Source: Mesorhizobium sp. B1-1-8 (GTDB lineage: Bacteria > Pseudomonadota > Alphaproteobacteria > Rhizobiales > Rhizobiaceae). From it: a DNA stretch of 64,000 nucleotides. The stretch is taken from the NCBI RefSeq assembly GCF_006442795.2, contig NZ_CP083956.1, positions 3,139,501 through 3,203,500 of the forward strand. Reading direction: 5' to 3'. A program made the position numbers and the translations under genes. Position 1 is the first letter of the stretch. Each line of letters opens with the position of its first letter. Under the pieces are notes generated by a model, which saw only the letters and a list, made by a program, of their open reading frames with translations, searched no databases and was not told the DNA's origin. Of this stretch, positions 16,352-25,119 are shown piece by piece.

Positions 16352-19300
16352 TACGCCGCCTCCCGCTCAGAGATGCGCACGATCGGATAGGTATCGAGCA
16401 GCTTTCCGATGATCGCCGGCCCAGACGCATCGACCGGTACGAAGAAGCGCAGCTTCCATGAGATGATCTCCGTGAAGAGACCATAGGCGCACAGGCGGTC
16501 GCGCGTCGCTTCGGTGAAACCGGAGAGTTCGATCCGGTTCGCGCCCATGACGCGGACACGGCGGAGCTGGAGCCCATCGGCGAGATCCAGAATGGTGCGT
16601 CCCTCGATCAATGCCGCATACGCATCGTCGGCCCCGAGGCTGGTCGTGCCGGTGGAGGCGGCGTTCGCGGCCCAGGCCGGAGACACGCGTCGGCCGATGA
16701 TGCGTTCGCCGCCATCGGTCTGGAGGCGGTAGACGCGGGTCGACTCGTTCGGCAGGCGCTTCCAGACCGGCAGGAGAAGGCCGGCGACGATGTGGATAGT
16801 GCTGTCGGTGAAGGTCGGAACCTCATCGAGTTCACGGGACCACGCCGCATTGAACGCGTCGGGGTGAGCTTCCTGCCAATGGCTTTCCGCTATCATCTTC
16901 AACGAGGCATGATGATGCTCCATCGGCCGGATCAGCCGGACGCGGCGCTCGATCTCGCCGTCGTCAAGCATCAGCGATGGTGCTGGAACCTGCACGGCGG
17001 CGCGGCCCGAGCGCTCGTTCACGAGCAGCTTGCCGTGGCCGTCGTCCAGCGACCGCAACGCGGTGTCCAGCGACATCGGACGATTGCGCTCGCGCTGGGA
17101 GATGGTGAGAAGGCGCGTCTCGGCGCCTGTCGCCGGATGGGTGTAGATCGTCCTGCGATCCGTGACCGTGAAGCTCTCGGCCGTCAGCGTTTCCAGACCG
17201 ATATCATAGATGCCGCTGGCGATCGCTCCCGCCACTTTGGCGTCGAGCAATTGCTCGAAGGCGGTGAAGAGGACGCCCTGAAGCTCGATGGTGAGCGCCA
17301 GCAGCCGATTGAGGAAGGTGGTGATCGGCGGCAGCTCGTCCTTGATGCCATTGTCATCCATCAGCTTCAGGCCGGTGGCGGACTCGAAACGGTCAAGCGA
17401 GCACCCCTCGATCTTGCCGCGCACGAGCAGGAGATAGAGCTGGCGCAAGGCATCGCGGGCGTAGGCCGACTCCAGATTATCCTCCGGCCGGAACAGGCCC
17501 TGGCCGCCGGTCTGACGCTGCCCGCGTGTGATCGCGCCGAGCGTGTCGAGCCGCCGGGCGATTGTGGAGAGGAAACGCTTCTCCGCCTTCACGTCGGTGG
17601 CAATCGGCCGGAAGAGCGGCGGCTGCGCCTGGTTGGTGCGATTGGTGCGGCCGAGCCCCTGAATGGCCGCATCGGCCTTCCAGCCCGGTTCAAGCAGATA
17701 GTGGACGCGCAGGCGCTGGTTCTTCGCTGACAGCTCGGCATGGTAGCTCCGGCCGGTGCCGCCAGCGTCCGAGAAGACGAGGATGCGCTTCTGGTCATCC
17801 ATGAAGGCGGATGTCTCGGCCAGATTGGCGGATGGCGCGCGGTTCTCCACCGCCAGGCGATCGCCCATGGTGTCGGCACACGACTTGCGGACGATGCGCC
17901 GCGAGCGGCCGGTCACTTCCGCTACCGTATCGGTGCCAAAGCGCTGGACGATCTGGTCGAGTGCGCCGGGGACGGGCGGCAGCGAGGCCAGACGCTCGAT
18001 CAGTTCGTCACGACGCGCGACGGCTTCGCGGCTCTCGACCGGTTGCCCATCCCGATAGACTAGCCGTGACGACAGATTGCCCTCGCTGTCGGTGAAAGGC
18101 TCGTAGAGCTGCACCGGGAAGGAATGGGCGAGATAGTCGAGGACATATTCGCGCGGCGTGATGTCGACACGAACGTCATTCCACTCCTCGGTCGGGATTT
18201 CCGCCAGGCGTCGCTCCATCAGGGCCTCGCCCGTCGAGACGATCTGGATGACGGCGGCATGGCCGCTTTCCAGATCGTGCTCGATGGAGCGGATCAGGGT
18301 CGGCGTCTTCATGCTGGTGAGGAGGTGGCCGAAGAAGCGCTGCTTGGCGCTCTCGAAGGCCGAACGCGCAGCGGACTTCGCCTGCCGGTTCAAGGTGCCG
18401 CTGTGGCCGGTGATGTTGGCGGCCTGCATGGCGGCATCAAGATGATTGTGGATGATCGCGAACGCCCCGGCATAGGCGTCGTAGATGCGGCGCTGCTCAT
18501 CGGTGAGCCGGTGTTCGACCAGTTCGTATTCCACGCCGTCGTAGGAGAGCGACCGCGCCATGTAGAGGCCGAGTGATCGGAGGTCGCGGGCCAGTACCTC
18601 CATGGCCGCAACGCCGCCATCCTCGATCGCCTCGACGAATTCCGCGCGCGTGGCGAAGGGGAAATCCTCACAGCCCCACAGGCCGAGCCGCTGGGCATAG
18701 GCGAGATTGTGAACCGTGGTGGCGCCGGTGGCGGAGACATAGACGACGCGGGCATTCGGCAGGGCGTGCTGAAGGCGAAGCCCGGCGCGCCCCTGCTGTG
18801 AGGCGGCGACATCACCGCGTTCTCCCTTGCCGCCTGCTGCGTTCTGCATCGCGTGGCTCTCGTCGAAAATGATCACTCCGTCGAAATCGGAGCCCAACCA
18901 TTCGACGATCTGGCGGACGCGCGAAACCTTCTCGCCACGGTCGTCGGAGCGTAGCGTGGCATAGGTCGTAAATAGGACGCCTTCCGACAGGGAGATGGTC
19001 TTGCCCTGCGGGAAGCGCGACAGCGGTGTTACCAGGAGGCGCTCCATGCCGAGCGCGGACCAGTCGCGCTGCGCATCCTCGATCAGCTTGTCGGACTTGG
19101 AGATCCAGACCGCTTTGCGGCGGCCGCGCAACCAGTTGTCCAGGATGATGCCGGCCGACTGACGGCCCTTGCCGGCGCCGGTGCCGTCGCCGAGCATGAA
19201 GCCACGCCGGAACCGGACGGCGCCACCGGCGTCGGCAGGAGCGGCTTTGACCAGATCGAAGGTCTCGTCGACCGACCACGATCCGGCGAGATAATCGCTG

Positions 19301-20673
19301 TGGGCCTCGCCGGCGTAGATCACCGTCTCGATCTGCGCGTCCGACAACAGGTACAGAATGTTCTTCGGCAGCATCGGGCGATAGCTCGGCTTCGGCGGCG
19401 CAACGCTCGCCATGGCGGCCGACTGCACCAGCTGGGTCGGGTGAGCCTGAGAGCCGGGAATGCGGATCGACTGCAATCCGTATTCTTCGTAGATCGCATC
19501 GGTGAGACGGATGCTTTCGGGCGATGTCCAGTCCACGGTCTCGTAGGCGAGTTCTACGCCTTCGGGATCGACTTCTACGGCATCGACGGGCCGTGCCGCT
19601 GCCGAGCGCGACAGATATCCGCGCACGGTCTTCGGCGCCGGCGTCTGGAGCCTCGACGTGACTACGGGCTGCGTGACGGGCAGGCGCGGCGGGACCATCG
19701 CCTCGATCCAGCCGAGCAGCGTCGCGACGTCGGGGGCCATCCCTGGCGAGGGGGGAAAATCGGTGGGATTGGCGGCCGGACGCTTGTCGATGACCGTCAG
19801 CCGCGTCGGGAATGTCGTGCCATGCTTGGCATAGACCGAGCCGGCGATGGTGGCGGAGAAGACGATTATGCCGCGTTCCTGCAGGCGAATGAACGCTTCG
19901 CACCAGTCCGGCAGGTCCGGCCCGACATTGGCGCCGGTGATCGCGACCAGCCGTCCGCCCGGCGCCAGACGATTCAATGCCGAGGCGAGATGGCGCATGC
20001 CGGCGTCTGTGACGCGGCCCGCGATGTTCGCCATTGCCGAGAATGGCGGGTTCATCAACACGACGGACGGCACAGCGCTGATGTCGAGATGATCGTCGAT
20101 CTGCGCCGCGTCGAAGCGGGTGACGGGCAGGGTGGGGAGGAGGGACGACAGCAGGTCGGCACGGGTGTCGGCCAGTTCGTTGAGGATCAGAGAGCTGCCG
20201 ACCGTCGCCGCGAGAATGGCCAGAAGGCCGGTGCCGGCAGACGGCTCCAACACGCGGTCGCTCGCCGTGATGGCCGCCGCCGCCAGTGCCGCGAGCCCCA
20301 AGGGAAGCGGGGTCGAGAATTGTTGCAGCGCCTGCGACTCCTCCGACCGGCGAGTATGGGTCGGCAGCAGCGCGACGAGCTTCGCAAGCACAGCCAGCCG
20401 TGCGGCCGGAGACGCGGCCTTACGGAAAAGCGCCTTTCCATATTTACGCAAGAAGAGGACCGTTGCGACCTCGCAGGCCTCGTAGGCGGCCTTCCAATCC
20501 CAGACGCCGGCGCTATCGGAGGCACCGAAGGCGGTCTCCATCGCGGCGCGCAGAGTGGACAGATCGATACGCTCGCCACGTTCGAGATGACCGAGCAGGC
20601 CGTCAGCGGCGCAGAGAATGGCGGGCGCGACGGTGACGGGCGCGGCCGGGGCGGGGGGCAACAGGATGGTCAT
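16351..20673 (-). CDS. Methyltransferase/strawberry-notch-like helicase fusion
   Basis: A 1440-aa protein. An N-terminal methyltransferase-like domain (about residues 120-310) has EPSAGTGLLAILAA and the adenine/glutamine-methyltransferase signature VLMNPPF. A superfamily-2 ATPase follows: Walker A in GDGTGAGKGRQS (about 500), DESH box in VIIFDESHAM (about 610), and the helicase C-terminal part DKRILVFSDAGGTGRSYHA...GLGRTNRTNQ (about 990-1060). This architecture is a core gene of alphaproteobacterial integrative elements. Start 20673 (MTILLPP) is preceded by GAGGATCTC. A role in modification or restriction-evasion on transfer is an inference. Confidence 0.88.
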   Translation of the reverse strand: MTILLPPAPAAPVTVAPAILCAADGLLGHLERGERIDLSTLRAAMETAFGASDSAGVWDWKAAYEACEVATVLFLRKYGKALFRKAASPAARLAVLAKLVALLPTHTRRSEESQALQQFSTPLPLGLAALAAAAITASDRVLEPSAGTGLLAILAATVGSSLILNELADTRADLLSSLLPTLPVTRFDAAQIDDHLDISAVPSVVLMNPPFSAMANIAGRVTDAGMRHLASALNRLAPGGRLVAITGANVGPDLPDWCEAFIRLQERGIIVFSATIAGSVYAKHGTTFPTRLTVIDKRPAANPTDFPPSPGMAPDVATLLGWIEAMVPPRLPVTQPVVTSRLQTPAPKTVRGYLSRSAAARPVDAVEVDPEGVELAYETVDWTSPESIRLTDAIYEEYGLQSIRIPGSQAHPTQLVQSAAMASVAPPKPSYRPMLPKNILYLLSDAQIETVIYAGEAHSDYLAGSWSVDETFDLVKAAPADAGGAVRFRRGFMLGDGTGAGKGRQSAGIILDNWLRGRRKAVWISKSDKLIEDAQRDWSALGMERLLVTPLSRFPQGKTISLSEGVLFTTYATLRSDDRGEKVSRVRQIVEWLGSDFDGVIIFDESHAMQNAAGGKGERGDVAASQQGRAGLRLQHALPNARVVYVSATGATTVHNLAYAQRLGLWGCEDFPFATRAEFVEAIEDGGVAAMEVLARDLRSLGLYMARSLSYDGVEYELVEHRLTDEQRRIYDAYAGAFAIIHNHLDAAMQAANITGHSGTLNRQAKSAARSAFESAKQRFFGHLLTSMKTPTLIRSIEHDLESGHAAVIQIVSTGEALMERRLAEIPTEEWNDVRVDITPREYVLDYLAHSFPVQLYEPFTDSEGNLSSRLVYRDGQPVESREAVARRDELIERLASLPPVPGALDQIVQRFGTDTVAEVTGRSRRIVRKSCADTMGDRLAVENRAPSANLAETSAFMDDQKRILVFSDAGGTGRSYHAELSAKNQRLRVHYLLEPGWKADAAIQGLGRTNRTNQAQPPLFRPIATDVKAEKRFLSTIARRLDTLGAITRGQRQTGGQGLFRPEDNLESAYARDALRQLYLLLVRGKIEGCSLDRFESATGLKLMDDNGIKDELPPITTFLNRLLALTIELQGVLFTAFEQLLDAKVAGAIASGIYDIGLETLTAESFTVTDRRTIYTHPATGAETRLLTISQRERNRPMSLDTALRSLDDGHGKLLVNERSGRAAVQVPAPSLMLDDGEIERRVRLIRPMEHHHASLKMIAESHWQEAHPDAFNAAWSRELDEVPTFTDSTIHIVAGLLLPVWKRLPNESTRVYRLQTDGGERIIGRRVSPAWAANAASTGTTSLGADDAYAALIEGRTILDLADGLQLRRVRVMGANRIELSGFTEATRDRLCAYGLFTEIISWKLRFFVPVDASGPAIIGKLLDTYPIVRISEREAA

Positions 20674-20697
20674 CGGGAGATCCTCGGGAGAGCGGGA

Positions 20698-20770
20698 ACG
20701 GACGAGCCGGCCGGCGCTCTCTCTCGAACCGCCCGGACTCATCCGTCCCGGCGGGCCTCTTCCTCTCAAG
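20698..20770 (-). promoter_or_regulatory. Leader of the helicase gene, divergent copy of the parB/DUF932 leader
   Basis: ACGGACGAG (20698-20706) and CTCATCCGT (20738-20746) form a 9-bp stem with one G-T wobble, enclosing the CTCTCTCTCGA motif (20717-20727) shared with the leaders of parB and DUF932. On the sense strand an in-frame ATG at 20742 could add MSPGGSRES... to the helicase, echoing the SRER peptide of the other two leaders. The element ends about 25 nt before the chosen start. Confidence 0.45.
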
Positions 20771-20847
20771 GGCCGACACAAAAAAAGCGCCCCGCCGAAC
20801 GGCAGGGCGCGGAGTGCGCGACGGGCGGGCCGCCTCGTGTCACCGTT

Positions 20848-22995
20848 CTATTCGGCCGCGATCATTCCCGCCGGCTCGTCGTCTTCTTCGGCGAGTTCGT
20901 CATCCTCACCGTCGTCAGCGAGGAATGCCGGCAGATCCTCGTCTCCGCTCTGGGGCGTAGCGTGTTGAGCATCGGAGGCTGCGGTGTCATCCGACATGCG
21001 CAGCGGTTCGGGCAGCCATCCACTATCCGCCAGCAGGCGTTCGGCTTCCTTTGCCATGTCGCCCTTCTTCATATGATCGACGAGCTGGGCGGCTCGCTCG
21101 CCGGCGCCCTCGCGGACAGCTTCCAGAATGCGGGTCTTCGTGACCCGGCCGAGATAGTTGCCAACCGTAGGCTTCCAGCCGGCTGCTGCCATGTCCAGTC
21201 CCGTGGCATGGGCAAGTCGATCTGCCTGGGCCAGTCGCACTTCGAGACCGTGGCGGCTGATGCCGGATGCGGCGTGCGGATTCGGCCGCTCATAGAGAGC
21301 GTTGACCCCGAAGCTCACGCAATGCGCCAGCAGATCGAGCCGCGTACCGTCATCGAGCTGTTCCAGCCAGTCCCAGAGCGCCTGATCATCGGCGGGAACA
21401 TGATCGCCCCAATTTTCGTGGCGCGTCTGCTCCGATTGGGCGGCGGGGCTGGCCTTCATCTCCTCCGATTGGCCGGAGAGGTAGAGATGCCGGACGCTCG
21501 CCTCGAGGCAGCCGGTCGGCGCGGTGTGCCGGAAGGTGTCGCTGACCAGCTTGTGCAGCAGCATCGTCAGCGCGACCTGCGGATGGTTCGCCAGTGCATC
21601 GCGCAAGGCGAGCGTCCGATGGGCGGTCAGCTCGATGACCAGGCGTTCGGGCAGCGGCTTCAGGCCGTCGTCCTCGTCCTCATCATCTGCCGGAACGGGC
21701 TCGCCGCCGACGGTGATGACCGCGCGCTGGATAGCAGGCGCACGGATTTCCCCGGTGTCAGGGTCGACCTCTTCTTCCAGGGCGCCGTCATCCGGAGTGT
21801 CCACGGGCCGCTCGTCTTCGGGGCGGACGTAGCCGCGATCGACGGAAAGCGAACCGTCCGAGTCGATGCTGACGAACACGCCGGCGATGGCGATCTCGGT
21901 CGGGTCATAGCGAACGGGTCGATTGTCGAGCGCCTTCATGGCGGCTTCGATCTCGCCCAGGCGTTCGTCCACCTCGTCGGGCAGTTCATCCGCATCCTGG
22001 TATTCGTCGGTCAGCCGATCGAGTTCCGCCTGCAGTGCGTCGCGGGTGGCCTGTTCTTCGTCGCTCACGTCGGGCGGCGTGCCGTCGAGTTCGCGCAGGC
22101 CGTGGGGCACGCCATAGGGAATGCTGACGGCTGCCTCGACCCACTTCCAACCTTCAGCCGCGATCTCGTCGGCGATCACCTTCAGCTTTTCGGAGACGAG
22201 ACGATCGAGAAGGCTGACATCCTGAAGCCAGCCGCCATCGTCGGACTGGAACAGATCGCGCAACACGAGACCGCCCGCGGCCTCGTAAGCGTCGAGGCCG
22301 ACGAAGACGGCGCGCTTGTCGGAGGCGCGCGCCGTGGTTTCCGTCAACATGCGCCGGATATGGTATGGCTCCTTCTGCCAGCTATTGCGGATCTGCTCCC
22401 AGACCTGTTCCTGGCGAGCGTGGTCCTGCGATACGCTGAAGGCCATGAGCTGTTCGAGCGTCATGCCGTCCTCGGCATAGACGTCGAGCAGCGTCGGCGA
22501 GACTGACGCCAGGCGCAGGCGCTGCTTCACGACGTTGACGCCGACGAAGAAAGCAGCAGCGATGGCCTCTTCGGTCATGCCCTTGTCGCGCATGGACTGG
22601 AACGCGCGGAACTGATCGAGCGGATGGGCCGGCACGCGCTCGTCATTTTCCGCGAGCGAGATTTCTTCCATCAGGATGCCGCTGTTGCTCGCGCCGACGA
22701 CGCAAGGCACCGCGGCGGTCTTGTTGAGGCGCTTCTGATTCACCAGCATCTCCAGCGCCCGATAGCGGCGGCCGCCGGCGGGCACCTCGAACATGCCGGT
22801 CTCGGCGCCCTCGGCATCAAGGACGGGCCGAACGTGCAGGGATTGGATGAGACCGCGCCGCGCGATCGACGCAGCCAGCTCCTCGATCGAGACGCCGGCC
22901 TTCACGCGCCGAATGTTGGACTGGCTCAGCACCAGCTTGTTGAAGGGGATGTCGCGCGCGGACGACAGGGTGATCTTCTGAATGGCAGTTGCCAT
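20848..22995 (-). CDS. Large ParB/RepB/Spo0J-family protein
   Basis: A 715-aa protein with a ParB N-terminal CTPase/nuclease-like domain (about residues 15-120: LVLSQSNIRRVKAGVSIEELAASIARRGLIQSLHVRP, PAGGRRYRALEML) and an HTH region (about 140-175: MTEEAIAAAFFVGVNVVKQRL). The long C-terminal part (~540 residues) has an acidic middle segment and an acidic tail (DLPAFLADDGEDDELAEEDDEP). It is much longer than chromosomal ParB (~300 aa), as is normal for this element-core family. It may act in partition, DNA protection or regulation. Its leader carries a conserved hairpin. Confidence 0.9.
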   Translation of the reverse strand: MATAIQKITLSSARDIPFNKLVLSQSNIRRVKAGVSIEELAASIARRGLIQSLHVRPVLDAEGAETGMFEVPAGGRRYRALEMLVNQKRLNKTAAVPCVVGASNSGILMEEISLAENDERVPAHPLDQFRAFQSMRDKGMTEEAIAAAFFVGVNVVKQRLRLASVSPTLLDVYAEDGMTLEQLMAFSVSQDHARQEQVWEQIRNSWQKEPYHIRRMLTETTARASDKRAVFVGLDAYEAAGGLVLRDLFQSDDGGWLQDVSLLDRLVSEKLKVIADEIAAEGWKWVEAAVSIPYGVPHGLRELDGTPPDVSDEEQATRDALQAELDRLTDEYQDADELPDEVDERLGEIEAAMKALDNRPVRYDPTEIAIAGVFVSIDSDGSLSVDRGYVRPEDERPVDTPDDGALEEEVDPDTGEIRAPAIQRAVITVGGEPVPADDEDEDDGLKPLPERLVIELTAHRTLALRDALANHPQVALTMLLHKLVSDTFRHTAPTGCLEASVRHLYLSGQSEEMKASPAAQSEQTRHENWGDHVPADDQALWDWLEQLDDGTRLDLLAHCVSFGVNALYERPNPHAASGISRHGLEVRLAQADRLAHATGLDMAAAGWKPTVGNYLGRVTKTRILEAVREGAGERAAQLVDHMKKGDMAKEAERLLADSGWLPEPLRMSDDTAASDAQHATPQSGDEDLPAFLADDGEDDELAEEDDEPAGMIAAE

Positions 22996-23000
22996 GTTCG

Positions 23001-23078
23001 TTACTCCGCGACGGGCGCCGAGAGCCTCTCTCTCGAACCCAAACCCGTCACGAAGCGAAGCGCCGCCCTCTCACTCTA
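23001..23078 (-). promoter_or_regulatory. Conserved leader with hairpin and possible leader peptide upstream of parB-like gene
   Basis: A nested stem: outer GACGGG/CCCGTC (23010-23015/23044-23049) and inner CGAGAG/CTCTCG (23019-23024/23030-23035). The 27 nt at 23010-23036 are identical to 24375-24401 upstream of DUF932, and CCCTCTCACTCTA (23066-23078) is shared too. A GTG at 23051 opens a 16-codon frame (MTGLGSRERLSAPVAE) ending TAA at 23001, five bases before the parB start, well placed for translational coupling. Confidence 0.6.
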
Positions 23079-23165
23079 GGGCAGCGCCACCGGGTCGGGA
23101 AAACGGAAAGGTACGGAGACGCAAAACCGGAAACACGGAAAACCGCGCTTCCGGCTTCGCGGATA

Positions 23166-24359
23166 TCAGGCGGCTCGCTCCAGCAGCTTCTTTGCCCTGG
23201 CCTCCAGGTCGAGCCGGGCGTCCTGATGAGGCTTGTCGCGCGCGACCGCGGTGATGCCCTGGACGAAATCGAAGATGCTCTCGGGCGGGCGGCCTTCCTC
23301 GGCGAGAACGGTGTCGATGATCTTGCCCGTCTCCGCCTTGGAGAACCCGCGCTTGCGCAGGAATTCGCTGCGTTCCTCGTCCGATCTGGCGACGATCCGC
23401 TCGCGCGCGGCCTTGATGCCGTTGACGAAGGGCACCGGCGACGAGTTCGCGAAGTTCAGCAGCGCAGGCGCGGCCTCGTGGGCGAAGCGGGACGCGGCGT
23501 ATTTGGAGTGACGGATGGTGATCTCCTCGAAATCTTCCACGCCCCACAGATTCCTATTTTGGCAGACCGCGCGGAGATAGAAGCTCGCCATGCCGAGCGT
23601 CTTCGCGCCGACTTCGGAATTCCAGCAATAGAAGCCGCGGAAGTAGAGGTCAGGCGAACCGTCCGGCAGGCGGCCAGCCTCAATGGGATTGAGGTCGTCG
23701 ACCAGGAAGAGGAATACGTCGCGGTCGGACGCATAGAGTGTCGTCGTATCTTTCGTGATGTCGACGCGGGGATTGTAGATGCCCGTCGACCAATCGAGCA
23801 CGCCGGGCACCTTCCACCTTGTTTCGCCTGTGCCGTTGCCCGCAATGCGCTGCACGGCTTCCACCAGTTCGTGGTCGTAGATGCGACCATAGTCGGGCCC
23901 AGTCACGGCGCGCAGCTCGATGCGGCCGTTGTCGGTTTCGAGAGTCTTGATCTGCTCGGCCCGATGCGACGTCAGACCGTATTGCAGGTTGATGCCAGCC
24001 AGCGCCGCCGGGAGCTGGCGCAGATAGGCGGCAGGAGCGCCGACTTGGCTGGCGAGCTGGCCAAAGCTCCAATGGGTCGGGGCGACCGGTGTATCCGAAC
24101 CCGGCAGAACGAGCGACAGCCGTTCCGGTTCGGTCCGGCTCGCTTCGACATGAATGAGCGCGGTTTCCACCACGCGCGTCCGGCTGCGTTCGGAGCGGCT
24201 ACGCACCGAGTCTGCCAGCTCCGACAGCGAAAGGTAGCGCTCGTCATCCGGACGCGAAAACCACTCTGAGGAAACGCGACCGATCCGCTCGCCGCGGCTG
24301 ACGTCCACCTTGTATCCGCCGCTCATGTCGCGGCGCGCGTCGAGAACCTGGATGTTCAT
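23166..24359 (-). CDS. DUF932 protein (phage/plasmid-like)
   Basis: A 397-aa protein of the DUF932 family: GGYKVDVSRGERIGRVSSEWFSRP at the N-terminus, APTHWSFGQLASQVGAPAAYLRQLPA (about 95-120), and the conserved DVFLFLVDDL...LYFRGFYCWNSEVGAKTLGMASFYLRAVCQNRNLWG core (about 215-285). DUF932 proteins accompany phages and conjugative elements; function unknown. Start 24359 (MNIQVLD) is usual for the family, but an in-frame ATG at 24416 within the leader would add 19 residues. The parB-like gene follows it downstream on the same strand. Confidence 0.88.
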   Translation of the reverse strand: MNIQVLDARRDMSGGYKVDVSRGERIGRVSSEWFSRPDDERYLSLSELADSVRSRSERSRTRVVETALIHVEASRTEPERLSLVLPGSDTPVAPTHWSFGQLASQVGAPAAYLRQLPAALAGINLQYGLTSHRAEQIKTLETDNGRIELRAVTGPDYGRIYDHELVEAVQRIAGNGTGETRWKVPGVLDWSTGIYNPRVDITKDTTTLYASDRDVFLFLVDDLNPIEAGRLPDGSPDLYFRGFYCWNSEVGAKTLGMASFYLRAVCQNRNLWGVEDFEEITIRHSKYAASRFAHEAAPALLNFANSSPVPFVNGIKAARERIVARSDEERSEFLRKRGFSKAETGKIIDTVLAEEGRPPESIFDFVQGITAVARDKPHQDARLDLEARAKKLLERAA

Positions 24360-24374
24360 GGGATTCAACTCCAT

Positions 24375-24443
24375 GACGGGCGCCGAGAGCCTCTCTCTCG
24401 ACATTCGACCCGTCATGGAATTCCCGTCCACCCTCTCACTCTA
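24375..24443 (-). promoter_or_regulatory. Conserved leader hairpin upstream of DUF932
   Basis: Outer arms ATGACGGG/CCCGTCAT (24373-24380/24409-24416) and inner arms CGAGAG/CTCTCG (24384-24389/24395-24400), followed on the sense-upstream side by CCCTCTCACTCTA (24431-24443). The core is identical to the parB leader (23010-23036). The sense strand also encodes MTGRMSRERLSAPVMELNP in frame with DUF932, close to the 16-aa frame of the parB leader. Whether RNA structure, peptide or protein-binding DNA is conserved cannot be decided from two near-identical copies. Confidence 0.6.
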
Positions 24444-24453
24444 AAGGGGGCGT

Positions 24454-24524
24454 TGCGGGGAGGGCTCCCCGCAGAAGGGGTCGGCCGAGACCGTGGCTCG
24501 GCCGCAGGGGAAGGCTTTCCCCTC
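24454..24524. terminator. Three tandem hairpins between SRAP and DUF932 genes
   Basis: Consecutive inverted repeats: TGCGGGGA...TCCCCGCA (24454-24473), CGGCCGAG...CTCGGCCG (24482-24504) and AGGGGAA...TTCCCCT (about 24506-24524). They lie between the SRAP stop (24553) and the DUF932 leader, so they may terminate the SRAP transcript or form the 5' part of the DUF932 leader. No clear T-run follows any of them. Confidence 0.45.
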
Positions 24525-24552
24525 TCATTCGCAGTACCGCCAAAATTCAGTT

Positions 24553-25059
24553 TTAGAGCGCAAATGCTTCTTGACGCGGTTCGTCGTGATATTCGTCCAC
24601 GCGATAAGTTTGTTTCGGGAACGGCTGCAACAGCACTGATTCCGGCCGGATCAGGTCAAGCCATGCCATCCGCTCCTCGCGGCGCAGCACCACCATTTGC
24701 CGATCATGATAGGGCGCGATGTCCTCATTCGCCTTGACGGTGAGGATTGCGTAGGCCTCGGGCCAGTCGCGCATGGCGGGCCGCCAGATACCCGCGAAGT
24801 AGAACCAGTCACCGTCCGCCAGCATGAAGCGATAGTGCTTGCCCCGGCTGCGATGTCGAAACTCCGAGGCGGGAATCAGGCAGCGAAATGTCGGAAAAGT
24901 TCGCCCCTCCGGTCGCACGACAGTAAACGGCCGCCCGTCGGGTTCGCGCGGCTGCAAGCCCCAAATCAGCTCGACCATCTCCACACCGCTGCCATCACGT
25001 TTTATGATGACGCGGCGATCGTCGAGCGATGTGGCTGTGTCAAAGGCCGTGGCGTTCAT
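24553..25059 (-). CDS. SRAP/YedK-like protein lacking the catalytic N-terminus
   Basis: A 168-aa SOS response-associated peptidase-like (DUF159) protein. The body is recognisable: VELIWGLQPRE, TFRCLIPASEF and the catalytic-His region EDIAPYHDRQMVVL. The family's invariant Cys2 (MC...), which forms the thiazolidine crosslink with abasic sites, is absent: the protein begins MNATAFDTATSLDD. It is therefore either a catalytically altered relative or a 5'-truncated gene. It is divergent from an intact SRAP gene, with a perfect LexA box between them (25068-25082). Confidence 0.8.
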   Translation of the reverse strand: MNATAFDTATSLDDRRVIIKRDGSGVEMVELIWGLQPREPDGRPFTVVRPEGRTFPTFRCLIPASEFRHRSRGKHYRFMLADGDWFYFAGIWRPAMRDWPEAYAILTVKANEDIAPYHDRQMVVLRREERMAWLDLIRPESVLLQPFPKQTYRVDEYHDEPRQEAFAL

Positions 25060-25067
25060 GACGTCAG

Positions 25068-25082
25068 GAACATAACAAGAAC
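25068..25082. promoter_or_regulatory. LexA operator (GAAC-N7-GAAC) between divergent SRAP genes
   Basis: GAAC at 25068-25071, seven bases, GAAC at 25079-25082: an exact match to the alphaproteobacterial direct-repeat SOS box. It lies 37 nt before the plus-strand SRAP start and 8 nt before the minus-strand one, so at least the plus gene is expected to be LexA-repressed. Confidence 0.8.
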
Positions 25083-25119
25083 GAGGTCGCCGCGCAATGG
25101 CGATGGAGTCGGAGGCTAG

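Noticed and set aside
19300..22506. A 1068-codon open frame on the plus strand
   Set aside because: It lies antisense to the helicase and ParB-like genes, both strongly supported. Long antisense frames are expected in such G+C-rich coding DNA, and its translation resembles no family.
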